A stretch of DNA of 9,433 nucleotides from Clostridiales bacterium. Its GTDB lineage: Bacteria > Bacillota > Clostridia > Oscillospirales > Acutalibacteraceae. Of this stretch, positions 1 to 6,426 are shown piece by piece. Position numbers and translations under genes: made by a program. The notes under the pieces are model-generated. The model saw only the letters and a list, made by a program, of their open reading frames with translations. It had not been told where the DNA came from and made no database searches. The stretch is from positions 1 through 9,433 of the forward strand of contig JAAVYX010000227.1 in NCBI GenBank assembly GCA_022791355.1, read 5' to 3'. The stretch's first letter is position 1; every line of letters starts with the position of its first letter.

Positions 1-11
1 GCGTTTTTCTC

Positions 12-43
12 CCCCTTCTTTTGTCGCGTCACAAAAGATGGGG
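12..43. repeat. Inverted repeat (hairpin) at window start
   Basis: TCTTTTGT (17-24) and ACAAAAGA (31-38) are perfectly complementary around a 6-base loop. After one T/T mismatch the arms continue as CCCC (12-15) with GGGG (40-43). It lies about 140 bases beyond the paaK stop. No clean T-run follows on either strand, so a terminator role is not shown. The rest of 44-165 holds A-rich sequence and nothing I can name. Confidence 0.5.
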
Positions 44-169
44 TCGCGCCTCGCGATCAAGTATTGGTGTATTCCGATAAGGATACCTGGCGCGAAACCT
101 CTATCTTACTAAGAAAAAAGAAAAGAAAATATAATCTAAAGCGAATCCTCCTGCTCAGCTAAATAAAAG

Positions 170-186
170 AAAAAAGCCCAGCTTCT
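170..186 (-). terminator. Weak candidate terminator of paaK
   Basis: On the minus strand, AGAAGC, a TGG loop and GCTTTTTT give a short stem (one G-U pair) running into a T6 tract. It overlaps the paaK stop codon. The stem is only about six pairs, so termination may be inefficient. Confidence 0.4.
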
Positions 187-1489
187 ATTTTCCTTCTCCC
201 CGCAGATCCAGCACCCGTTTGGCCTTCCCCTGGAAGCGCTCCAGGGTCTTGGGCTGGGTAAGACTTACCTTGGCCACGATGCCCAGCACGCTTTTCAGCT
301 TGTCCTCAATGCGCCGGTGCAGGGCTTCCAGTTCCTGATACCTCTCCAGCACGCCGCCGTCGATGAGCTCCACCTTGACCTCCAGCGTATCGGCATAGCC
401 CTCCCGGCGGACGACCAGCTGATAGTGGGGGCCCAATTCCTCCATGCCCACCAGCACGCTTTCCACCTGAGATGGGAAGACGTTGACGCCGCGGATCTTC
501 AGCATATCGTCCGACCGGCCCTTGATCTTATCCATCCGGGCGGTGGTGCGGCCGCATTTGCAGGGCTCGTAGTTGATGCGGGTGATATCCTTGGTGCGGT
601 AACGAAGCATGGGGATACCTTCCTTGGTCAGGGTGGTTACCACCAGCTCGCCGGTGGAGCCGGGCTCCAGCACCTCGCCAGTGTCGGGGTCGATGACCTC
701 GCAGAGGTAGAAGTCCTCGTTGATATGTAAGCCGTCCCGCTCCATGCACTCGCCCGACATGCCCGGCCCGCCGGTCTCGGATAGGCCGTAGTTGTCGGTG
801 ACGAACATGCCCCAGTTGCGCTCGATCTGGTCCCGCATCTCGGGGGTGCAGCCCTCGCTGCCCAGCAGCCCCAGCCGCAGATGGTAGTCGGACATGGGAT
901 AGCCCGACTCCTTGGCCAGCTCGGACAGGTAAAGGGCGTAGGAGGGGGTGGCCACCAAACAGTTGGTCTGAAAGTCCCGCATGAACATAAGCTGCTTTTC
1001 GCTGTTGCCCGAGGAGCAGGGGACCACGGCGGCCCCCACCTTTTCCAGGCCGTAATGCAGGCCCAGGGCGCCGGTGAACATACCGTAGCCAAAGGCGATT
1101 TGGACGATGGTATCCTCGTTGGCGCCCACGCCGTAGACGATACGGGCCATCATTTCGGACCAATTGTCCAAATCCGATTTGGTGTAGCCTACCACGGTGG
1201 GTTTGCCGGTGGTGCCGGAGGAGGCGTGGATGCGCACAATGTCCTTTAAGGGCGCGCCGAACAGGCCGAAGGGATAGGTATCCCGTAGGTCGGATTTATT
1301 GGTGAAGGGAATATGCCGGATATCCGACAGGGTTTTGATTTTGTCGGGGGTCACGCCGGCCTCCTCCATACGTTTATGGTAGAGGGGGACCCTGTCGTAG
1401 CAAAAGCGCGCCATCCATTTCAGACGCTCCAGCTGCAAGGCCTCCAGGTCGGCCCGCCTCATACATTCTATTTCTTTGTTCCAGATCAA
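185..1489 (-). CDS. paaK: Phenylacetate-CoA ligase (PaaK family)
   Basis: An adenylate-forming enzyme that activates phenylacetate or a related aryl acid with ATP and CoA to the acyl-CoA; it acts in the cytoplasm. In anaerobes such ligases often work on products of aromatic amino acid fermentation. Seen in the 434-residue protein: the P-loop-like SSGTTGKPT (90-98), YGLSETGGPG (234-243), YRTKD (297-301), the hinge and C-terminal GRSDDMLKIRGVNVFPSQVE (324-343), and a C-terminal GKAKR (421-425) where the family's catalytic lysine is expected. C310 and C312 form a CxC typical of many PaaK proteins. Length is normal for the family. The start chosen is TTG at 1489: the protein then begins IWNKEIE like relatives, and GAGGTG (1498-1503) sits 8 bases upstream. 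The reading frame stays open to a TTG at 1525, but that would add 12 non-conserved residues. No indolepyruvate oxidoreductase genes, frequent partners, are adjacent. The exact acid used cannot be read from sequence. Confidence 0.95.
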   Translation of the reverse strand: MIWNKEIECMRRADLEALQLERLKWMARFCYDRVPLYHKRMEEAGVTPDKIKTLSDIRHIPFTNKSDLRDTYPFGLFGAPLKDIVRIHASSGTTGKPTVVGYTKSDLDNWSEMMARIVYGVGANEDTIVQIAFGYGMFTGALGLHYGLEKVGAAVVPCSSGNSEKQLMFMRDFQTNCLVATPSYALYLSELAKESGYPMSDYHLRLGLLGSEGCTPEMRDQIERNWGMFVTDNYGLSETGGPGMSGECMERDGLHINEDFYLCEVIDPDTGEVLEPGSTGELVVTTLTKEGIPMLRYRTKDITRINYEPCKCGRTTARMDKIKGRSDDMLKIRGVNVFPSQVESVLVGMEELGPHYQLVVRREGYADTLEVKVELIDGGVLERYQELEALHRRIEDKLKSVLGIVAKVSLTQPKTLERFQGKAKRVLDLRGEGK

Positions 1490-1699
1490 ACCGTTTACAC
1501 CTCGTTTGTACGGCGCGACGGGCAAGCCGCCGCGCCGCTTGATAGATTCTGCTCGACCCAGCTATACGAACCTCCAAAGGATGTTCCGGCTTATCGCAAG
1601 AAGGACTTCCCGAGGCTTGGTCAAAGCCCCGGCTGGGACGTTGGAGAAGCAAAGCGATAGAGGGTCTTGCAAAAATTTACGCATAGCGTATACATTATA
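1490..1699 (-). promoter_or_regulatory. Structured 5' leader of paaK
   Basis: About 210 bases lie between the predicted transcription start (near 1699) and the paaK start. Two stable hairpins are seen on the minus strand. One is at 1610-1632, with 9-bp arms CCGGGGCTT/AAGCCTCGG (one G-U) and a 5-base loop. The other is at 1511-1537, with 11-bp arms (one G-U) closing a CTTGC loop and ending 7 bases from the GAGGTG ribosome site. I do not recognise a known riboswitch or T-box (no TGGNACCGCG). It may regulate translation through the proximal hairpin; that is inference. Confidence 0.45.
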
Positions 1700-1705
1700 T
1701 TGCTT

Positions 1706-1735
1706 ATTGTACCATATAACGCGTCGCAATTCCAA
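1706..1735 (-). promoter_or_regulatory. Sigma-A promoter for paaK
   Basis: On the minus strand, -35 TTGGAA (1730-1735), an 18-base spacer and -10 TACAAT (1706-1711). The -10 is preceded by TGG, an extended -10. A second TATAAT lies 11 bases downstream (minus 1695-1700) without a matching -35. Confidence 0.65.
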
Positions 1736-1809
1736 CAAATTCGCCATAGTTCGCTATAGGAAAAAGTCGGAAGAATTTAGTTGATATGCCTGAAAGGGAG
1801 GCGAACCGG

Positions 1810-1838
1810 TTGTCAATCGACTGGGAGGGATTTATAAT
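1810..1838 (+). promoter_or_regulatory. Sigma-A promoter upstream of the flavoprotein gene
   Basis: TTGTCA (1810-1815), exactly 17 bases, then consensus TATAAT (1833-1838). Predicted start of transcription is near 1845, leaving about 150 bases of leader before the ATG at 1996. Confidence 0.75.
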
Positions 1839-1883
1839 ACATATAAATAATAAAAAATAGCGGCAGCCCCGCTCTCGCGGGCA

Positions 1884-1905
1884 GGCGCTTTAAATTTAAA
1901 GCGCC
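1884..1905. repeat. 22-bp perfect palindrome in the leader
   Basis: GGCGCTTTAAA followed immediately by its reverse complement TTTAAAGCGCC. As RNA it can form a 9-bp stem with a 4-base loop; as DNA it could be a dimeric repressor site, since it lies about 40 bases downstream of the expected transcription start. Just before it, 1866-1882 can form another small GC hairpin (GCCCCGC, TCTC, GCGGGC, with one bulged C). Confidence 0.6.
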
Positions 1906-1912
1906 AAGGACG

Positions 1913-1936
1913 GGACGGCTTGGACGGCCGTTTTTT
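1913..1936 (+). terminator. Attenuator-like terminator in the leader
   Basis: ACGGC (1915-1919) pairs with GCCGT (1927-1931) around a 7-base loop, extendable by G-U pairs, and runs into T6 (1931-1936). It sits about 60 bases before the coding start. It could be the end of a small RNA of about 90 bases from the promoter at 1810-1838, or a conditional terminator. Confidence 0.5.
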
Positions 1937-1965
1937 ATAGATTTCCAAAGGCGGTCTATAAAAAA
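1931..1965 (+). promoter_or_regulatory. Stem-loop that incorporates the terminator T-run
   Basis: TTTTTTATAGA (1931-1941) is perfectly complementary to TCTATAAAAAA (1955-1965), an 11-bp stem with a 13-base loop. The 5' arm is the T-run of the preceding terminator, so the two structures overlap. The AGGAGG ribosome site (1983-1988) lies 17 bases downstream and is left free. Confidence 0.5.
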
Positions 1966-1995
1966 TACATATATGCGATTATAGGAGGAAACCTA

Positions 1996-2886
1996 ATGAA
2001 AGACGTTATTATTATCGGCGGCGGGCCGGCCGGGGTATCGGCCGCCCTGTATACCGCCCGGGCGGGTCTGTCGACTTGTGTGCTCGACCGGGGGCCGGGC
2101 GCTCTGGCCAAGGCGGCCTCCATTGAAAATTACTATGGTCTGGCGGCGCCCCTGTCCGGCCCCGACCTTCATGAGACCGGTCTGCGCCAGCTAGCGGGCG
2201 TAGGGGCGGAATACCGGCGGGAGGAGGCGGTGGGCCTGGGTTACGGTCCAGGAGCCGCGCCATCCTTTCTGGTTAACACCTCCGGCGACGGGGAACCGGG
2301 ACTCTACGAGGCCCGAGCGGTGATCCTGGCGGCGGGGAGCGCCCGCAAAACCGTAAACCTGCCCGGCGCGGCCGCCCTGGAGGGCCGCGGCGTGAGTTAC
2401 TGCGCGGTTTGCGACGGTTTTTTCTTTAAGGGCAAACGGGTTTGCGTACTGGGCGACGGGGCCTATGCCGTCCATGAAGCCGCCTATCTGGCCGGCCTGG
2501 CCGCCTCGGTGGTCCTGCTGACCGGCGGGGAGACGCTGTCGGCCGGCCTGCCGGATGGGGTGGAGCTGGAAACCCGTCCGCTGGCCGGTCTGGAAGGGAA
2601 GAACAGGCTGGAGCGGGTGCGTTTTGCCGACGGGAAGGCCCTGGACATGGACGGTTGCTTCATCGCGCTTGGCACGGCCTCCTCGACCGACTTCGCCCGC
2701 AAGCTGGGCGTGCTGGCCGAAAAGAACCAAATCGTGACCGACCAGGAGCAGCGGACCAACGTCCCCGGCCTTTTCGCGGCGGGGGACTGCGCCCAGGGCG
2801 TCAATCAGGTTGCCGTAGCGGCGGGACAGGGGGCCGTGGCCGGCCTTGCGGCCATACGGTATGTAAAGGGACTGACCAAAGCATAA
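1996..2886 (+). CDS. Thioredoxin-reductase-like FAD oxidoreductase lacking the NADPH motif
   Basis: A 296-residue flavoprotein with low-molecular-weight thioredoxin reductase architecture. Seen: N-terminal FAD-binding GGGPAG (8-13), ILAAGS (110-115), redox-active CAVCDGFFFKGK (136-147), a second nucleotide-type loop GDGAYA (153-158), and the C-terminal FAD motif TNVPGLFAAGDCAQGVNQVA (254-273). In NADPH-using TrxB the central domain carries GGGDSA and an HRRxxxR basic motif. Here the equivalent of HRR is about LLTGGE (174-179), with no arginine pair, and the domain is slightly short. Family knowledge: pyridine-nucleotide-independent relatives exist, such as the ferredoxin-dependent flavin thioredoxin reductases of Clostridium. 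The sequence therefore suggests an enzyme that reduces thioredoxin or a similar disulfide protein with an electron donor other than NADPH; NADH use is possible. AGGAGG at 1983-1988, 7 bases upstream, fixes the ATG start. No thioredoxin gene is adjacent. It is transcribed alone, divergently from paaK. Confidence 0.88.
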   Translation: MKDVIIIGGGPAGVSAALYTARAGLSTCVLDRGPGALAKAASIENYYGLAAPLSGPDLHETGLRQLAGVGAEYRREEAVGLGYGPGAAPSFLVNTSGDGEPGLYEARAVILAAGSARKTVNLPGAAALEGRGVSYCAVCDGFFFKGKRVCVLGDGAYAVHEAAYLAGLAASVVLLTGGETLSAGLPDGVELETRPLAGLEGKNRLERVRFADGKALDMDGCFIALGTASSTDFARKLGVLAEKNQIVTDQEQRTNVPGLFAAGDCAQGVNQVAVAAGQGAVAGLAAIRYVKGLTKA

Positions 2887-2894
2887 ATGTGAAA

Positions 2895-2934
2895 AAACCG
2901 CCGGGCGGCCCGGCTTGAAAGGGGGCGGCGGTTT
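2895..2934 (+). terminator. Hairpin terminator after the flavoprotein gene
   Basis: AAACCGCCG (2895-2903) pairs perfectly with CGGCGGTTT (2926-2934), with a GC-rich inner region, 8 bases after the stop codon. The T-run is only three, and the 3' arm overlaps the palindrome GGTTTAAACC (2930-2939). The stretch 2940-3085 holds nothing I can name. Confidence 0.6.
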
Positions 2935-3089
2935 AAACCGCAAACATAAAACGGCGAGGAATCCCTGTTTGGCCCCTGAGATTCACACTTTTTGGAAAAA
3001 TACAGGTTGCCTGTTTTGCACAAAAAATATCGTTTTATCCTGTGAAAAAGAGTGAAAGGGAAAAAGCCGATAGAAAGCTGCGGGAGGAT

Positions 3090-3118
3090 TTGACAATGAC
3101 CCCAAATATATGTATAAT
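3090..3118 (+). promoter_or_regulatory. Consensus sigma-A promoter upstream of murA
   Basis: TTGACA (3090-3095), exactly 17 bases, TATAAT (3113-3118): both hexamers match consensus. Predicted transcription starts near 3125. It is the strongest promoter in the window, about 370 bases before the murA start. Confidence 0.85.
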
Positions 3119-3124
3119 AGCTTA

Positions 3125-3465
3125 AGTATGTACAGAATATGGGATAGTATGGCTGGACCTAAAATTGCAATAAATTCTCTCTGCTAGCCGGACAGTTTTG
3201 TGCAGACACTATTCTTGTAATCTTCTGTGCGCGGATTTTCGTTCGGGGCCTATGGACATTCCAGCGGCCCGGGCGTTCAAGCGCGTCTCCTGCGTCTTTC
3301 GGCGCTAAAGCGCCTCCACGCCGGTTCCCGCGCGGGGAGGCTTCTAGAGGCTAAACCGGGACGCTGCTTTTCGGAGCGCTGGAACGCCTCGCAAAAGTTC
3401 GCGCGGCGCATGTAAATTTTCCTTGCAGTCGTTTCCCCTGGCGGGAGGGTCTGAAAGGACCGGAA
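3125..3465 (+). other. Structured leader or non-coding RNA before murA
   Basis: No convincing gene occurs between the promoter and murA. Two structural modules are seen. Module 1 (3130-3230) is a rod: ACAGAA (3132-3137) with TTCTGT (3223-3228), GGATAGT (3142-3148) with ACTATTC (3208-3214), and GGCT (3151-3154) with AGCC (3186-3189). Module 2 (3229-3404) is closed by GCGCG (3229-3233) with CGCGC (3400-3404) and TTTT with AAAA. Inside it, TTCCAGCG (3259-3266) pairs with CGCTGGAA (3377-3384), and GGCGC/GCGCC (3301-3314) forms a small hairpin. GGCGTTC (3272-3278) can instead pair with GAACGCC (3382-3388), competing for the same bases. No clear terminator precedes murA, so it may be a long 5' UTR or a processed RNA. 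A 6S-type RNA was considered but I cannot confirm it. Confidence 0.45.
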
Positions 3466-3489
3466 TTGGAAATAGGGAGTGCCATCGAT

Positions 3490-4776
3490 TTGGAGAAATT
3501 TATCATTCGCGGCGGCCGCCGTCTGGAGGGCGAGGTGAGCATCAGCGGAGCCAAAAACGCCGCCGTTGCTATTTTACCCGCCGCCATTTTGTCGGACGGG
3601 GTTTGCCGTATTGAAAATATTCCCGGTATTTCGGACGTTGCCGTAATCGTGCGGATCTTATATGAGCTGGGGGCCAATATCAAGGTCATCAACAAGAACA
3701 CCCTGGAAATCGATCCCCGGCATATCGATTCCCACATCGTGCCGGCCGAGCTGACCAAGCGGGCCAGGGCCAGCAGCTATTTTATGGGGGCTATACTGGG
3801 CCGTTCCAGTAAGGCCCGAGTGGCGCCGCCCGGCGGCTGCGACTTTGGGGTCCGCCCCATCGACCAGCATATCAAGGGCTTCGAGGCCCTGGGCGCCAAG
3901 GTGGTCATCGACGGCGGTATGGTGGACGCCCGGGCCGACCGGCTGACGGGCAGTCCCATTTATCTGGATGTGGTTTCGGTGGGGGCCACCATCAATATTA
4001 TTCTGGCCGCCGTCAAGGCCAGGGGACTGACCGTAATCGAGAACGCGGCCAAGGAGCCCCACATCGTGGACCTTGCCAACTTTTTAAATTCCATGGGGGC
4101 CGACATTATGGGAGCCGGCACCGATGTGATTAAAATCAGAGGGGTCGAGCGCCTCTCGGGCGTTACCTACAGCATCATACCCGACCAGATCGAGGCCGGC
4201 ACCTATATGGTAGCCGCCGCCGCCACCGGCGGAGACGTGCTGGTCAAAAACGTCATTCCTAAGCACCTGGAGTCTATCACGGCCAAGCTGGAGGAGGCGG
4301 GCGCCAGGATCGAGGAATACGACGAGGCTGTCCGGGTGATCGGACCCGCCCGTCCCCGCCGCTGCAATGTGAAGACCATGCCTCACCCCGGCTTCCCCAC
4401 CGATATGCAGCCCCAGATGGCGACCCTGCTGGCCGTGGCCGACGGGGCCAGCATTATCACCGAGAGCGTTTGGGATAACCGGTTCCGTTATGTGGACCAG
4501 CTGACCCTCATGGGCGCGAAAATCCAGGTGGACGGCAAGGTAGCCGTAGTACAGGGTGTGGAGACCCTGACCGCCGCCCCGCTGCACGCCACCGATCTGC
4601 GGGCGGGGGCCGCCATGGTCATTGCCGGCCTGATGGCCCGGGGCGTCACCGAGATCGAGGACGTGACCCATATCGACCGGGGCTATGAGGATGTAACCGA
4701 GAAATTCGCCGCGCTAGGCGCGGATATCAAACGGGTAAAAATTCTCAACCCCAATTTGCAGAAGACGGCTTTATAA
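3490..4776 (+). CDS. murA: UDP-N-acetylglucosamine 1-carboxyvinyltransferase (MurA)
   Basis: Catalyses the first committed step of peptidoglycan synthesis in the cytoplasm, transferring enolpyruvate from phosphoenolpyruvate to UDP-GlcNAc; the enzyme is the target of fosfomycin. Seen in the 428-residue form: GAKNA with K22 and N23 at the same positions as in E. coli MurA, the active-site cysteine C117 in PGGCDFGVRPIDQH (so predicted fosfomycin-sensitive), R90-R93-type basic residues before it, IPDQIEAGTYM, HPGFPTDMQPQ and the C-terminal DLRAGAAMVIAGL. It is full length and intact. Start choice: TTG at 3490 begins the protein with the family's usual EKFIIRGG and has GGGAG (3475-3479) 10 bases upstream. 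TTG at 3466, with AAAGGA (3454-3459) 6 bases upstream, would add 8 residues and has a slightly better ribosome site; it cannot be excluded. The sequence style matches Clostridia. A terminator follows at 4813-4861. Confidence 0.96.
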   Translation: MEKFIIRGGRRLEGEVSISGAKNAAVAILPAAILSDGVCRIENIPGISDVAVIVRILYELGANIKVINKNTLEIDPRHIDSHIVPAELTKRARASSYFMGAILGRSSKARVAPPGGCDFGVRPIDQHIKGFEALGAKVVIDGGMVDARADRLTGSPIYLDVVSVGATINIILAAVKARGLTVIENAAKEPHIVDLANFLNSMGADIMGAGTDVIKIRGVERLSGVTYSIIPDQIEAGTYMVAAAATGGDVLVKNVIPKHLESITAKLEEAGARIEEYDEAVRVIGPARPRRCNVKTMPHPGFPTDMQPQMATLLAVADGASIITESVWDNRFRYVDQLTLMGAKIQVDGKVAVVQGVETLTAAPLHATDLRAGAAMVIAGLMARGVTEIEDVTHIDRGYEDVTEKFAALGADIKRVKILNPNLQKTAL

Positions 4777-4812
4777 AGGTTTTCGTTTGGCTTAGCTTTC
4801 GCTCTGATTTAG

Positions 4813-4861
4813 AAAAGGCCGGAGGTCAGGAGAAAGGACTTCTCCCGGCCTCGGGCCTTTT
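4813..4861 (+). terminator. Terminator after murA
   Basis: AAAAGGCC (4813-4820) pairs with GGCCTTTT (4854-4861). A nested alternative pairs AGGCCGG (4816-4822) with CCGGCCT (4845-4851) and GAGAA with TTCTC inside. The hairpin ends in TTTTG, about 37 bases after the stop codon. Confidence 0.7.
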
Positions 4862-5220
4862 GTAATACACTGCGGCTGTCCGCCCGTATAGATCATATAA
4901 CCCACACTCCCATTCAGAGTGGCCGGAAAGGTTTTTCTTTTTTGTATGATAAAACGATTTTTTCATCCCGCTGTAGCGGATAAGTCAAACGTAATAAGCC
5001 GGCGTCCAGAACAGCGCCGGCGGGAGGCGCTTATAGATCAGGTATCTGTTATCTCTTGCCGGTTTGCTAAAAGCGAAGCCTCAATCCCAGTCAATAAAAG
5101 TATAAAGTATCCAGATTACAGCCGGCGGCAAAGCCCATACGGCCTGATAGTTATACATCACGGAAATAAAAAAGGACAGGCGCGCCGCGCCCGTCGGAAA
5201 ACAAAAAGGAGGCGGACGGC
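4862..5220 (+). other. Non-coding gap between murA and yycJ
   Basis: No supported gene. Seen: a short hairpin CCGCT/AGCGG (4968-4979); GCCGGCG (4998-5004) pairing with CGCCGGC (5015-5021) around a 10-base loop, enclosed by ATAAGC (4994-4999, overlapping) with GCTTAT; and TATAGATCA occurring twice (from 4887 and from 5032). I found no promoter with both good hexamers; yycJ may start within this AT-rich stretch or be read from murA. The ribosome site AGGAGG (5207-5212) belongs to yycJ. Confidence 0.35.
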
Positions 5221-6009
5221 TTGTCCAGATTTTGCCCCTTGTTCAGCGGCAGTTCGGGCAACTGCGCATACATAGGCTGTTCGGGCGGCGGTGTTCTCAT
5301 CGACGCGGGCGTCAGCGCCAAGGGCATCACGGCGGCGCTGGATCAGCTGGAGCTTTCTCCCGCTTCCATCCAGGCTGTTTTTGTCACCCATGAGCATGGG
5401 GACCATGTAAAGGGCTTAAAGGTCTTTGCCGGGAAAAACCATATTCCCATCTACGCCTCCCAAACCACCTTGGAAGCGCTGGAGCGGGACGAACGGTACG
5501 ACGGCCGCACCAAAGCCTATCCCATAAACGGGGCGGCTGTGGAGCTGGACCATATGCGGGTCTCCCGCTTTGCCACCTCTCATGATTGTCCCGGCTCCAG
5601 CGGCTATGTGGTGGAGACAGGGGACGGCCGAAAGTTGGCCGTCTGCACCGACCTAGGCTACGTCAGCGAGGAGGTGCGGGACGCTCTGACCGGCTGCGAT
5701 TTGATTTTGCTGGAGTCCAACCACGATGTGATGATGCTCCAAAACGGCCCCTATCCCTATTACCTGAAACGCCGTATTTTAAGCGACTGCGGCCATCTCT
5801 CCAACGCCGGCTGCGCCGCCGAGCTGGGCGGACTGATCCGGGCGGGAGCCACCCGTCTGGTGCTGGGGCATATCAGTAAAGAAAACAATTACCCAGAGCT
5901 GGCCTTGGCCTCGGCCCGGGCCGCCCTTGTCGACGAGGGCTATAAGGAGGATATGGACTATATTCTGCGGGCGGCTCTGCCGGCAGGCGGCCGGGTGATG
6001 GTGCTGTAA
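5221..6009 (+). CDS. yycJ: YycJ/WalJ-type metallo-beta-lactamase-fold hydrolase
   Basis: A 262-residue MBL-fold metal-dependent hydrolase, cytoplasmic. Family knowledge: YycJ/WalJ proteins are encoded with the WalRK cell-wall two-component genes in many Firmicutes and are implicated in nucleic-acid processing coordinated with cell division; the physiological substrate is not settled. Seen: LFSGSSGNC (8-15) at the N-terminus, LIDAG (26-30), the zinc-binding HEHGDH (57-62), SHDCPGSSGY (120-129), CTDLGY (142-147), ESNHD (165-169), GHLSN (191-195) and GHISKENN (216-223). All expected metal ligands are present. Start is TTG at 5221, supported by AGGAGG at 5207-5212 with 8-base spacing and by the family-typical start (FCPLFSGSSGN). 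No walR or walK gene lies in this window, but rlmH lies downstream as it does near walJ in Bacillus subtilis, where htrC sits between them. Confidence 0.92.
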   Translation: MSRFCPLFSGSSGNCAYIGCSGGGVLIDAGVSAKGITAALDQLELSPASIQAVFVTHEHGDHVKGLKVFAGKNHIPIYASQTTLEALERDERYDGRTKAYPINGAAVELDHMRVSRFATSHDCPGSSGYVVETGDGRKLAVCTDLGYVSEEVRDALTGCDLILLESNHDVMMLQNGPYPYYLKRRILSDCGHLSNAGCAAELGGLIRAGATRLVLGHISKENNYPELALASARAALVDEGYKEDMDYILRAALPAGGRVMVL

Positions 6010-6081
6010 AGCAGCAAAGGACAGGGCGGAAAATGGGATAATATGACCGAACGGCTCAGCCGGAGCGCCGCCCTTTGCGGT

Positions 6082-6112
6082 CGATACACGGGGCGTCCGG
6101 TCCCGTGTATCG
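6082..6112 (+). repeat. Perfect 11-bp hairpin after yycJ
   Basis: CGATACACGGG (6082-6092) and CCCGTGTATCG (6102-6112) with a 9-base loop, about 70 bases after the yycJ stop. A pyrimidine stretch follows but no T-run, so it is not a standard terminator. Confidence 0.55.
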
Positions 6113-6321
6113 CTTCTTCTCAGGGAATAACGCGTACAGCAGTCTGCTCTTCAGACGGCTCGAATGCAGACGAGCTGGGAGCCGGCAGCCTTCTCAGCTC
6201 AAAACTAGCCGGACTTGCCGGCGCTCTGCCGGGCGGCCGTTACGACCCTATCAGCCCTCGCTTTGACCGCTGTCGGTTTCTTGGCGTCGTACGGCAGGAA
6301 GCCCCCAAGGGAGCGATTTCC

Positions 6322-6345
6322 AAGGCGCGGGAATCCGCGCTTTTT
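6322..6345 (+). terminator. Rho-independent terminator upstream of rlmH
   Basis: GCGCGG (6325-6330), a GAAT loop, CCGCGC (6335-6340), then T5 (6341-6345); A-A-G before the stem can extend the pairing into the T-run. It is the best-formed terminator in this gap and implies that transcription from the yycJ side ends here and that rlmH has its own promoter. Confidence 0.75.
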
Positions 6346-6394
6346 CATTGCGGGCCCCAGTCGTTTGAAAATATGGGGAAAGGAAAGGTACTGG

Positions 6395-6426
6395 GCGCAA
6401 AAGTCGTGAAACCGCGGCTTTTGCGC
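6395..6426 (+). promoter_or_regulatory. Hairpin in the rlmH 5' region
   Basis: GCGCAAAAG (6395-6403) pairs perfectly with CTTTTGCGC (6418-6426), 14-base loop, ending 25 bases before the preferred rlmH start. No T-run follows. The ribosome site here is weak (GGAC at 6441-6444), so the hairpin may influence translation; this is inference. Confidence 0.4.

Noticed and set aside
146..152. AGGAGG on the minus strand (in AATCCTCCTG) as a ribosome site
   Set aside because: No ATG, GTG or TTG follows at a usable distance on that strand.
528..1163. Long frames antisense or out of frame to paaK, trxB-like and murA genes
   Set aside because: Shadows caused by GC-rich codon use; the translations lack motifs and are Arg/Gly/Pro- or His-rich.
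3275..3281. GTTCAAG resembling a tRNA T-loop
   Set aside because: No 5-bp T-stem, anticodon arm or acceptor stem can be placed around it.
3227..3415. 62-codon open frame in the murA leader
   Set aside because: Coincides with the paired RNA domain, has no ribosome site, and composition follows the hairpins.
4919..5275. 118-codon open frame before yycJ
   Set aside because: Basic, low-information sequence overlapping the yycJ start and its ribosome site; no ribosome site of its own.
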